From GCA-2684655 sp051278165 (lineage in GTDB: Bacteria > Planctomycetota > UBA1135 > UBA2386), in NCBI GenBank assembly GCA_051278165.1, contig JBNMNW010000154.1:1-13233 (forward strand): 13,233 nt of DNA. The letters run 5' to 3'. The translations under genes were made by a program, and so were the position numbers. Below are positions 1-7,039 of this stretch, one piece after another; position 1 is the first letter of the stretch, and every line of letters starts with the position of its first letter. The notes under the pieces were generated by a model. The model made no database searches. It had not been told where the DNA came from and saw only the letters and a list, made by a program, of their open reading frames with translations.

Positions 1-27
1 CGCAGGGCGCGATACGCCTTCGACCCG

Positions 28-1362
28 CTACTGGTCGTCGATTCGCGTCTGCAGCGCTTCGATGGCGGCGGCGAACTGTGGGTCCTTGTCGGCTTGTGGC
101 GGTTGTTCGACGGCGAACTCGTAGCGCTTTGCGACGGCTGCATACTCGTTGCGGAACTGCTTGGGTGGTTCGATCGAGTTGTGTAGGACGCCGAAAATGT
201 ATTGCTGTTGGTCGGGCGTTACCTCGACCGTGATGTCGGGGAGGATGCCGCCTTCGTCCTTGTCGGCCGACGTGACCTTGGTTGCTAGGTTGCGTTCGAT
301 GTTGCGGCCGTTGGGTGTGCGGTAGCTGCCGGTCGTTAGCTTCAGTTTGAACTCGCGGTTTTCCCAGCTGTAGACGGTGTTGACGTAGCCCTTACCGTGC
401 GTGCGCTTGCCGACGATGACGGCGCGGTCGTGATCCTGCAGGGCGCCCGAGAGCACTTCGCTGGCGCTGGCTGAGTTCTCATTGACGAGCACGACGAGTG
501 GTAGATCGGGCCAGCGGCACTTGGATGGATCGGTCTTGTAGACGATGTCTTCCCCGTTGCGGCGCTTCTGAGTGGCGATGATTCCGGATGGCAAGAACGC
601 GCGACCGATGTCTAGGCACTGATCAAGGCTGCCGCCGCCGTCGTAGCGCAGGTCCAGGATCAGGCCGCGCAGTGTGCCTTCTTCTTCGAGAGATTCGATG
701 GCTCTGAGGACCTGTGGTCCTGACGTCGGATGGAAGCCGGTCAGGTGCAGGTAGCCGAGTCCCTTGTCGCGGTCGATGAAGTGAGCCCACTTGACGCATG
801 GGCGTTGCACGCTGCCGCGTGGCACTTCGAGTTCGATTGACTTGCCGTCGCGGTCAATGCTCAGAGTGACCGTGGTGTTGGCAGGGCCGCGCACCAGGTT
901 GACCACGTTGAGCCGGGCTTCGGCGTCCGCGAGCTGGGTACCATCGACGGCGGTGACGCGGTCGCCCGGCAGCAGTCCGGCCTTTTCGGCTGGGCTGCCA
1001 GGAAACGGGTAGTGCACGACCACGGCGTTGTCGTGGCTGACCATCTTGGCCCCGATTCCCAGGTAGTTGCCGGTGCTGTCCTCGTCATACTTGGCGACGT
1101 CGGCAGGTGGGATATAGCGACTGTATTGGTCGAGTCCGTCGACCATGCCGCTGATGGCGCGTTCGAGCAGTTCATTCTCGTCAGGCGGCTCAATATGTGA
1201 GTCGAGCACCTGCTGATAGACAATCTCGAGCGCCGATTGCTGCGGCTCGGGCAGAATGTTGGACCTCAGGCCACCCAAATAGGAGCCCAGAACGAAGGCT
1301 GAGAGGATCAGCGCCCAGTTGACTACCAGGAACCACAAAGGCAGTCGCGGTTGCTGTTGCAT
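28..1362 (-). CDS. S41 family C-terminal processing protease, membrane-anchored
   Basis: This 444-residue serine protease of the CtpA/Prc (S41) family probably cleaves C-terminal tails of envelope proteins on the outer face of the cytoplasmic membrane. An N-terminal membrane anchor spans about residues 8-30. A PDZ domain (about 98-180, with YLGIGAKM and LLPGDRVTAVDG) precedes the S41 catalytic core (about 200-375). The core carries the SASASE motif, with the expected catalytic Ser299 and general-base Lys324 in THGKG. Their 25-residue spacing matches that of the family, so the enzyme appears intact. The reading frame stays open upstream to 1491, but I chose the ATG at 1360-1362 because it sits directly before the anchor and avoids overlapping the divergent regulator gene. 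The C-terminal 65 residues after the core are charged and unassigned. Family call is confident; the substrate is unknown. Confidence 0.93.
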   Translation of the reverse strand: MQQQPRLPLWFLVVNWALILSAFVLGSYLGGLRSNILPEPQQSALEIVYQQVLDSHIEPPDENELLERAISGMVDGLDQYSRYIPPADVAKYDEDSTGNYLGIGAKMVSHDNAVVVHYPFPGSPAEKAGLLPGDRVTAVDGTQLADAEARLNVVNLVRGPANTTVTLSIDRDGKSIELEVPRGSVQRPCVKWAHFIDRDKGLGYLHLTGFHPTSGPQVLRAIESLEEEGTLRGLILDLRYDGGGSLDQCLDIGRAFLPSGIIATQKRRNGEDIVYKTDPSKCRWPDLPLVVLVNENSASASEVLSGALQDHDRAVIVGKRTHGKGYVNTVYSWENREFKLKLTTGSYRTPNGRNIERNLATKVTSADKDEGGILPDITVEVTPDQQQYIFGVLHNSIEPPKQFRNEYAAVAKRYEFAVEQPPQADKDPQFAAAIEALQTRIDDQ

Positions 1363-1386
1363 GCGAAGAGCGTATGGTGAAATCCA

Positions 1387-3246
1387 ATGGCGCGCATTCT
1401 CGTCGTGGATGACACGCCACAGAACCTGAAGCTTATTGAGCTGTATCTGCGGGGAACGGAGTTCGAAGTTGTGTCGGTGACCAGTGGTCATGACGCGATC
1501 GAACAGTCTATGCAGCGATCATTTGATCTGATCCTGCTCGATGTCGTCATGCCAGGCATCGACGGCTTCGAGGTCTGTCGCCGCCTGAAGAACGATCCGC
1601 GTACGGCATTCGTACCAGTGATCTTCCTGACTGGTCGCATCGGCGACGAGTCGGACAAGTTGGCGGCATATCAACTCGGTGCCGTTGACTACATCCAAAA
1701 GCCGGTCGATCGCGAGGAGCTGGTGGCCCGGATCCGCGTCATGTTGCGGCTCGAGGACGCGCGTTCTCGCCTCGATCGTGAGAACGCGGCGTTGCGCGGC
1801 CAGCTGATGCGGTCGGAGCAGCAGTTGGCGGAGTTTGGTGCCGCGTTCGAGGGGTTGAAGCAGCTCAGTCAAGAGCGAGCTGCGGACCAGGCGCCGTCGG
1901 TGTTGACGCTGTCTCCCGAACTCGTCGTTAAGTCTTTCGACCCAGAGGTTTGCGGTGCGTTGGGCCAGCTTTCGGTGGGCGCGGCCCTGGCGACCTTCGG
2001 GCCGGTGGCGGAGCGAGTTGCCGCAATCGTCGAGAGTGGTGTGACGAGTGCGCCGTTGCCATTGGTTGACGACGATGGCGAGGAACACGAACTGCTGCTG
2101 GTGATTCGTCGCCTGGAGCATGGCGACGTGTTGCTGTTGTTGCGAGATGTGACGGGTGAGCGCCGTGTCGAACGCGGGATCTCTGATCGCGCCCTGCTCG
2201 ACATGTTGCCGGAACCCGTCGAAAATCCGGCTAGATCCGCCTACCGAATGACCGACTTTATGGGGGATTCCCAGTCGATCGCGGCGATTACCGGCAGCGT
2301 GGCGCGATTGCGTGAGAAGCGCGCAACCGTGCTGATCTACGGCGAGAGCGGCACCGGCAAAGAGCTGGTTTCGCGGGCGCTGCACTTTGATGGTCGCCAC
2401 CGCAACGCCCCGTTCATCCCGCTGCACTGCGGCGCGATTGCGCCGGAGTTGATCGAAAGTGAGCTGTTTGGCCACGAGAAGGGTTCATTTACCGGTGCCC
2501 AATCGGCTCACGAAGGTCTGTTCCGCGCGGCGGATGGTGGCACGATCTTCTTGGACGAGATCGCGGAAACGTCGCCAAGTGTTCAGGTCAAGCTGCTGCG
2601 CGTGTTGCAGCGCGGTGAGATTCGTCCGGTTGGTGCCAACCAGCCGCGCATAGTCGATGTGCGTATTATCGCGGCGACCAATCGCGACCTGCTCGAGTTG
2701 GTGCGTGAAGGCAAGTTCCGCGAAGACCTTTACTATCGACTCGAGGTCGTCACGCTGCAGTTGCCGCCATTGCGTGAGCGTATCGACGACCTGCAGTTGC
2801 TCGCGGAGCACTTCCTGCGCGTTGGCAACCGACGCTACGAACGCACCGAGGGCCCCGTGCGTGGATTCTCGAAAGGCGCGATGGATCGCATGATGGCGTA
2901 CTCGTGGCCCGGCAACGTGCGGGAGTTAGAGAACGTCATTGAAGGTGCCTTCGCACTCGACGTCGGCGAGATCTTGCACGAGAGCGACTTGCCTGAGCGC
3001 GTTCGTCAGGGAGCACCAGGTCTACGCCCTAGTCCGGTGCAGCGGTCGGCTTTGTCGCCTTCCGCTACGTCGTTCGCGCGCCCTGGCGAGCAGGTCGTCA
3101 ACATTCGCGGCCGTCGCGAGGCGGTGGAGCGCGACGCCATTCTCGACGCGTTGCAGAGTACCAATGGCGACAAAGCTGCCGCTGCGCACCGGCTTGGCAT
3201 GGCGCGTAGCACGTTCTACCGCCGGCTCAAAGAACTCGGCATGTAG
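1387..3246 (+). CDS. Sigma-54-dependent response regulator (receiver, PAS-like, AAA+, Fis-type HTH)
   Basis: This 619-residue NtrC-class regulator would activate RpoN-dependent promoters when phosphorylated. The receiver domain (1-120) has the acidic pair D8/D9, phospho-acceptor D52 in LLDVVMPG, T82 and K105. A charged, probably coiled-coil linker (about 120-165) follows. A PAS-like region comes next (about 170-262), ending in LLLLRDVTGER, a typical PAS end. The AAA+ domain has Walker A GESGTGKE (319-326), a sigma-54 contact loop GSFTGA (366-371, a variant of GAFTGA) and Walker B GGTIFLDE (384-391). The Fis-type helix-turn-helix is at 580-619. The PAS-like domain between receiver and AAA+ is unusual, since most NtrC-like regulators have only a short linker. 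A GGTGA six bases before the ATG is a plausible ribosome site. No histidine kinase lies in the window, so the partner and target promoters are unknown. Confidence 0.95.
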   Translation: MARILVVDDTPQNLKLIELYLRGTEFEVVSVTSGHDAIEQSMQRSFDLILLDVVMPGIDGFEVCRRLKNDPRTAFVPVIFLTGRIGDESDKLAAYQLGAVDYIQKPVDREELVARIRVMLRLEDARSRLDRENAALRGQLMRSEQQLAEFGAAFEGLKQLSQERAADQAPSVLTLSPELVVKSFDPEVCGALGQLSVGAALATFGPVAERVAAIVESGVTSAPLPLVDDDGEEHELLLVIRRLEHGDVLLLLRDVTGERRVERGISDRALLDMLPEPVENPARSAYRMTDFMGDSQSIAAITGSVARLREKRATVLIYGESGTGKELVSRALHFDGRHRNAPFIPLHCGAIAPELIESELFGHEKGSFTGAQSAHEGLFRAADGGTIFLDEIAETSPSVQVKLLRVLQRGEIRPVGANQPRIVDVRIIAATNRDLLELVREGKFREDLYYRLEVVTLQLPPLRERIDDLQLLAEHFLRVGNRRYERTEGPVRGFSKGAMDRMMAYSWPGNVRELENVIEGAFALDVGEILHESDLPERVRQGAPGLRPSPVQRSALSPSATSFARPGEQVVNIRGRREAVERDAILDALQSTNGDKAAAAHRLGMARSTFYRRLKELGM

Positions 3247-3257
3247 TCGAATGGGCT

Positions 3258-3272
3258 GAGTGCTTGGCACTC
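3258..3272 (+). terminator. Short hairpin after the response regulator gene
   Basis: Eleven bases past the stop codon of the regulator, GAGTGC and GCACTC form a perfect 6-bp stem around a 3-base loop. No T-run follows, so a Rho-independent terminator is only one possible reading. Confidence 0.3.
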
Positions 3273-3405
3273 TTGCCGCGGAAGTCGCCGTGCCTAATGT
3301 GGCTTTTGGCGCTAAGAAAGAGGCATTCACCGATGCCCCATCCGCCGTGTCGCGGGCGATTCGCGCGAGTTCGCGCTCAGCGACAACGGCGGGCTCTCAT
3401 CGGGC

Positions 3406-3888
3406 GTGACCAGTTCTGGCGATCATGTCGATCGCGACTACGCCGACCTCGATGCGCGTGGCTTGCTGAAGGCGAGCGTCGACATGGACATCTATGCAGC
3501 TGGTTCCGCCAGTGGCGTGGTGATCAGTCGCATGACGTTGATGAACATCTCGAGCGGCCCGCTCACCGTCGATGCGTGCGGTTACACCGACGTCGACGTT
3601 GCCGGCACGTCAGGTAATGACGTGTGCTTTGGAACGGCAGATCGCCACTACGTGACGGATCCATCCGGTGTGCAGATCGATCTTTGGATCGACCCACTGG
3701 CTATCATTGGGGTCAACGCGGGCTTCACCGATGCGAATGGCGAGGCGGCGTTGACGTTCGGGATTCCTCCGAGCCCCTACCTGACCGGGTTCTCGGTGCA
3801 TTCCCAGTGCCTCTATGTCGACGCGGGTGCGCCGAATGGGTTTGCGTATTGGACGCCGGGCCTGCGCACGCGTATCGGCAAGCTCTAG
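3406..3888 (+). CDS. Hypothetical protein, possibly the C-terminal remnant of an exported protein
   Basis: This open frame of 160 codons starts at a GTG. I do not recognise the family. The product is rich in Ser, Gly, Asp and Thr with few Lys, like extracellular beta-sandwich domains. Its last third (TDANGEAALTFGIPPSP, then a beta-rich segment with QCLYVDAGAPNG) resembles C-terminal modules of large secreted planctomycete proteins; this is a recollection of style, not a database match. There is no signal peptide. The same frame continues open upstream only to a TAA at 3313-3315, and that extension is not signal-like. The gene may therefore be a 5'-truncated remnant or an intact small protein of unknown role. 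Four cysteines could form disulfides if it is exported. No convincing Shine-Dalgarno site precedes the GTG. Confidence 0.5.
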   Translation: MTSSGDHVDRDYADLDARGLLKASVDMDIYAAGSASGVVISRMTLMNISSGPLTVDACGYTDVDVAGTSGNDVCFGTADRHYVTDPSGVQIDLWIDPLAIIGVNAGFTDANGEAALTFGIPPSPYLTGFSVHSQCLYVDAGAPNGFAYWTPGLRTRIGKL

Positions 3889-3918
3889 GCAGAGCGCCGT
3901 TTGACGGTGCCATCAGCT

Positions 3919-3948
3919 AGAGAACGCGACCTTGGCAGCGCGCTCTCT
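3919..3948. terminator. Hairpin in the convergent gap, possible bidirectional terminator
   Basis: AGAGAACGCG and CGCGCTCTCT pair at nine of ten positions (one A/C mismatch) around a 10-base loop. The hairpin lies 30 bases past the stop of the 160-codon gene and also beyond the stop of the oppositely oriented beta-barrel gene. There is no strong T-run on either side. Confidence 0.4.
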
Positions 3949-3964
3949 TCGTAAACCTGATCTC

Positions 3965-4004
3965 TCGGCCAGTGAGTCAATCGGCCAGTGAATCAATCGG
4001 CAAG
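3965..4004. repeat. 16-bp tandem repeat, about 2.5 copies
   Basis: Two units (3965-3980 and 3981-3996) read TCGGCCAGTGAGTCAA and TCGGCCAGTGAATCAA, differing at one base. A degenerate partial copy (TCGGCAAG) follows. The array ends just before the stop codon of the beta-barrel gene on the minus strand, so it lies in that gene's 3' untranslated region. Confidence 0.8.
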
Positions 4005-4011
4005 CGCCCGT

Positions 4012-4836
4012 CTAGAACGTGACCGTGATGCCGAACTGGAATCCGTCGATGGTCATCGCGTTGTCGTAACGGAAGCCATTGGCGTCGCCGCTTGCCGAGA
4101 TCGCGCTGTAGCGCATGCCGGCGAAGAAGCTGATGTCGCGTTGCGGCAGTCGATAGCTCAGCCGTGCTTCGATGTCCTGCGAGAAGTCTTCCATGTCGCC
4201 GGAGATCACAAACTCCTCGGGGGCGGCGGCGTAGTCGAGGTCGAGCACAAACTGCTTCCACGTGGCTCGCGCGCGGGCGGCCAAGTAGACGACGTCGCCG
4301 TCGATCGTGAGGTTTTGGGCTCGCGTATCCGGGGCTTCTTGGCGCCCGCTCAGCGTCATCGAGCGGGTCGCGAAGATGCCGCCGGCGGCAAATTGCAAGC
4401 GCAGCTCTTCGTCCCGGTATTCGGTGCGAATGTCGGCGAACGGTTCGAGGTAGCCGACGCGCACTTCGTCCATCTCGGCGTAGATGCTGACCATATCTCC
4501 TGCCAGCAAGCGGCCCCAGTCGGCCTGGAGTTCGCCGTTCCGCGCGGTGTCCATGTCGAGTCGGTAGTATTCGGCGCGGATGCCGCCAAAGCCGTCGCCG
4601 ATGTCCGCGCGTATGCCGACGTCTTCGCGATGGCGGTCTTGGCCGAACGAGCGCATCTTCTGCTGAGGGTTGTTGACGAGCTCTGAGGGGGTGGCGCCCT
4701 CCGACTGCATCTTGGTCTTGCCACGTAGTTGGTAGAGCGCGAGGTAGGGCGATACGTAAATCGCCGGCTCGGCCAGCACGGTAGATGTGCAGCCTGAGAA
4801 GAGCGTGGCCGCGAGAAGCACGACAAGTGTCCGCAT
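4012..4836 (-). CDS. Exported beta-barrel-like outer-membrane protein
   Basis: This 274-residue protein has an N-terminal signal sequence (hydrophobic residues 4-14). Two processing sites are possible: a lipobox-like LFSGC with Cys16, or a signal peptidase I site after VLA at residue 22. The rest shows alternating polar/hydrophobic stretches typical of beta-strands, such as VSIYAEMDEVRVGYLEPF and ISFFAGMRYSAISASG. The chain ends in FQFGITVTF, whose terminal Phe is the classic BAM recognition signal. The size suits a barrel of about 8-12 strands. It shows no homology I can name. It is divergent from the 4912 gene, with 75 bp between starts. A pore, adhesin or structural role cannot be chosen from the sequence. 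Confidence 0.8.
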   Translation of the reverse strand: MRTLVVLLAATLFSGCTSTVLAEPAIYVSPYLALYQLRGKTKMQSEGATPSELVNNPQQKMRSFGQDRHREDVGIRADIGDGFGGIRAEYYRLDMDTARNGELQADWGRLLAGDMVSIYAEMDEVRVGYLEPFADIRTEYRDEELRLQFAAGGIFATRSMTLSGRQEAPDTRAQNLTIDGDVVYLAARARATWKQFVLDLDYAAAPEEFVISGDMEDFSQDIEARLSYRLPQRDISFFAGMRYSAISASGDANGFRYDNAMTIDGFQFGITVTF

Positions 4837-4866
4837 GCAGGCAGCGTACGTTGCTCCCGACCTCCG

Positions 4867-4881
4867 CGCCAGCTTCTGGCG
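4867..4881. promoter_or_regulatory. Perfect inverted repeat in a divergent intergenic region
   Basis: CGCCAG and CTGGCG form a perfect 6-bp dyad around CTT, midway in the 75-bp gap between two divergent start codons. It could be an operator or part of a 5' leader hairpin. No clear -35/-10 pair was seen with it. Confidence 0.3.
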
Positions 4882-4911
4882 TCGGCGCGCCGGTTTCCTA
4901 CGCTAGTCGCA

Positions 4912-5613
4912 ATGTCTGAAGCCTTTCTTGAGCGCGACTTCAAAGCGTACGAACGCGACCTCCAAAAAGACCCTGAGTTCAACGCGCTGCGCCTTGGCGT
5001 GCGCCGCAAACTCAAGGGAATCGCCGACCGGGTGCAGAAGGCGGCGAAGCCGCTGGGCACCGATTTAAGTGCGCAGGCCGGTCTGCATCACCCGTACACG
5101 TTCAATGCCTACCGCGTGAAGGAGCAGCGGGCGTATCTTTGCCGCGGGGCAAAAGAGCGGAAGAAGCTCGCAACGTTCTTTGGCGAGGCGCTCGGCAAGG
5201 ATGCGGAAACGCACTACATCCAGACTGTTCTGGAGGTGTGTATCGATGACCAAATCGTCGAAGCCGCGCTGCGCATTCACCCACAGGCGTGGTGGGACGG
5301 CGAGAACTTGAAGAAGAAGTTGCTCAACGATTCGGGCGAGATGGACTCGTTTTGCCAGATGCTGAAGGCGCTTCCACCCGGCTTCAATTTGAAGCTGCAC
5401 GATTGGCGCCCCGACAACTGGTGTTCGTCGCTCAAGCCGAGCGGCGTCACGGAGCTGATGCAGCACTACACGCCTGGCGAGCACTGGCTGCATATTCGGC
5501 GCCAGTTGCCGAAGGAAGACGCGTTGGAGTTGGGGGACGAGGCGGAGTCGTGGGTGAGCAGCTCGATGCTGTCGCTGCTGCCGGTCTACAAGTCGATCTT
5601 GTGGACGCCGTAG
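4912..5613 (+). CDS. Conserved-looking hypothetical protein, cytoplasmic
   Basis: I do not recognise this 233-residue protein. It has no signal peptide or membrane segment, so it is probably cytoplasmic. The N-terminal third is helical and highly charged (FKAYERDLQKDPEFNALRLG and following). The middle has HHPYTFNAYRVKEQRAYLCR and IHPQAWWDGENLKKKLL. The C-terminal third is rich in Trp and Leu and ends in LLPVYKSILWTP. The codon pattern matches its neighbours and the frame is undisturbed over its full length, so I take it as a real gene. It starts at an ATG without a clear Shine-Dalgarno site. It stands alone: divergent from the beta-barrel gene and convergent with the gene ending at 5699, so context gives no role. 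Confidence 0.8.
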   Translation: MSEAFLERDFKAYERDLQKDPEFNALRLGVRRKLKGIADRVQKAAKPLGTDLSAQAGLHHPYTFNAYRVKEQRAYLCRGAKERKKLATFFGEALGKDAETHYIQTVLEVCIDDQIVEAALRIHPQAWWDGENLKKKLLNDSGEMDSFCQMLKALPPGFNLKLHDWRPDNWCSSLKPSGVTELMQHYTPGEHWLHIRRQLPKEDALELGDEAESWVSSSMLSLLPVYKSILWTP

Positions 5614-5646
5614 CGCGAGTGGTCGCGGCAGCACGTCGCTTAGCTT

Positions 5647-5681
5647 GCCCCGCTGACTGGCCCTAATGGGCGGTGGCGGGC
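5647..5681. terminator. Two-part hairpin between convergent genes
   Basis: An inner stem GCCC-TAAT-GGGC (5660-5671) is enclosed by an outer partial stem in which GCCCCGC (5647-5653) faces GCGGGC (5676-5681), with an internal loop between. It lies 34 bases past the 4912 gene and 18 bases past the stop of the gene on the other strand. Position and shape suit a bidirectional terminator; there is no T-run. Confidence 0.4.
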
Positions 5682-5698
5682 TGCCTCGCTGGTCGGCG

Positions 5699-6952
5699 TT
5701 ACTTCGACGGGTAGGTCTTCTTGACCCACTCAGCCCATTTGTCGTCGAACGACAAGAATGACAGGTTGTAGGCCTTCTTCAGGCCGTCGCGCGTGGCGCC
5801 GACGAGGTCCGTTTGGTCGATCGCCCAAGCCGCATCGACCCGGCCCTTCACCGTGAACAGGAAGACCCGCCACTTCTCGGGGCCCATCGACATCAGGTAG
5901 TCGATGCGCGAGAAGATTGCGACGTGGTCGTTGAACGTCAGGTTGCCGAAGTCGCGCCACTTGGCGGCCTCCGGGAACGGCGCGAACTTCTTCTTGCCGC
6001 TAATCATCGCCTTCGCATACGGCTTCCACTTGTCGACCTGCTTGATGTTGGCGACCGAGCCTTCATTTTGGTCGAAGCTCGGCCAGTCGCCGTCGATGCG
6101 GCGTGAGTTCCAGTGGGCGAAGCCCTCACGGATCCACACTGGCAGGTCGTAGGCGTAGTAACGGAAGCCATCGAGCAGGTTCTGGCTGACGTTGAACGCG
6201 AGTGCGCAGTGCAGCGCCGTGTCGTGCTTCAGCGGGAACTCGTTGGACTCGATGGGGCACGTGAACAGGATCGAACTGCTGTCGGTGAAGTGCCAGCGCT
6301 GCGCGGAGAAACTCGGCCGGCCGAGATACTTCTCCATGTATTGGCGGTAGGGGCCACCCTGCTCGATGACGAGCACTAGGAACTTGTCCTTCATCCCCAT
6401 GTACTTGCCATAGCCCATGTAGGTCTTGTCGGGACCGGGGATGACCTCGCTGGGATCGTTAGGGAAGTCTGCGTCGGTGACGCCAAACAGCTCCTGCGTT
6501 TCCGAATACAGCTTTTCGAGTCGATGCGCGGTCAAGTGCGCGCGCATCCAGCTGTTGAGCTTGCGCGACTTTGGCTTGATCGAGGGGAGCTTCTTATTGA
6601 GCTCGGTCAGTTCGGCGCGCACCTTCTTTCGGGTCGATGCATTTTGCGGCAGGGTCCACTCAGGAAGTTGCACTCCGATGCGGAAGTGCGCCGTCTCCAT
6701 CCAGATGATGTTGATGAACGGTAGCGTCTTTTGGATGTCGGTTGACGTCACCGGGTCCGCTGCGAGGTTGCCGAATTTGAACGGCCCGTAGTTGAGGATG
6801 CCGGCCTTGGCCATCACCTTCGGGTCCATCTTCGTGTATGGGTCGATCTGCCACTTCTCGAGCTTCGGCTTATTTTGTGCCGCCGCGCCGGCTTGCACGC
6901 CGACGACTGTGAGCGCGAGCAGTAGGAATCTGATGGTGATGGACTGGTTCAA
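5699..6952 (-). CDS. Secreted protein resembling a gluzincin metallopeptidase, active site degenerate
   Basis: This 417-residue exported protein starts at a TTG; no in-frame ATG lies near, and the TTG directly precedes a clear signal peptide (residues 1-25, ending AGAAAQ). The middle region (about 240-285) looks like the core of peptidase-MA-type gluzincins. At the position of HExxH it reads DTALH (244-248), keeping only the second His. About 25 residues on, PVWIREGFAHW matches the usual 'P-W-x-x-E-G-x-A' helix, with Glu276 in the place of the third zinc ligand. With the first His and catalytic Glu lost, it is probably a non-catalytic binding or structural relative. The fold assignment is inferred from this motif alone. 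It is the last of four genes in the same direction, 87 bp after the previous stop. Confidence 0.8.
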   Translation of the reverse strand: MNQSITIRFLLLALTVVGVQAGAAAQNKPKLEKWQIDPYTKMDPKVMAKAGILNYGPFKFGNLAADPVTSTDIQKTLPFINIIWMETAHFRIGVQLPEWTLPQNASTRKKVRAELTELNKKLPSIKPKSRKLNSWMRAHLTAHRLEKLYSETQELFGVTDADFPNDPSEVIPGPDKTYMGYGKYMGMKDKFLVLVIEQGGPYRQYMEKYLGRPSFSAQRWHFTDSSSILFTCPIESNEFPLKHDTALHCALAFNVSQNLLDGFRYYAYDLPVWIREGFAHWNSRRIDGDWPSFDQNEGSVANIKQVDKWKPYAKAMISGKKKFAPFPEAAKWRDFGNLTFNDHVAIFSRIDYLMSMGPEKWRVFLFTVKGRVDAAWAIDQTDLVGATRDGLKKAYNLSFLSFDDKWAEWVKKTYPSK

Positions 6953-6971
6953 GGTCGTGATCGAATGGGTC

Positions 6972-7030
6972 GTGTTCGGCTGGGCTGCGTTCGGCTGGAC
7001 TGTGTTCGGATACGTGCTGCGTTCGAATGG
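6972..7030. repeat. 15-bp imperfect tandem repeat in an intergenic leader
   Basis: Units GTGTTCGGCTGGGCT (6972-6986) and GCGTTCGGCTGGACT (6987-7001) differ at two of 15 bases. Diverged copies with the core G(T/C)GTTCG(G/A)A follow at 7002-7018 and 7019-7030. The array fills most of the 87-bp gap between two same-strand genes, so it would lie in the transcript just before the TTG start of the downstream gene. Confidence 0.75.
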
Positions 7031-7039
7031 ATCGAGCGT

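Noticed and set aside
1363..1491. Longer N-terminus of the S41 protease
   Set aside because: The extra 43 residues would precede the membrane anchor and overlap the regulator gene; the ATG at 1362 is a better fit.
1519..2475. A 318-codon open frame on the minus strand
   Set aside because: It lies antisense to the response regulator, whose domains are unmistakable; composition is that of a shadow frame.
3265..3277. TTGGCAC followed by TTGC, resembling a sigma-54 -24/-12 promoter
   Set aside because: Only two bases separate the elements where five are needed, and the sequence is better read as the loop and right arm of the hairpin at 3258-3272.
3988..4686. A 232-codon open frame on the plus strand
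   Set aside because: It mirrors the beta-barrel gene, which has a signal peptide and a BAM-type terminal Phe; the mirror has neither motif nor start context.
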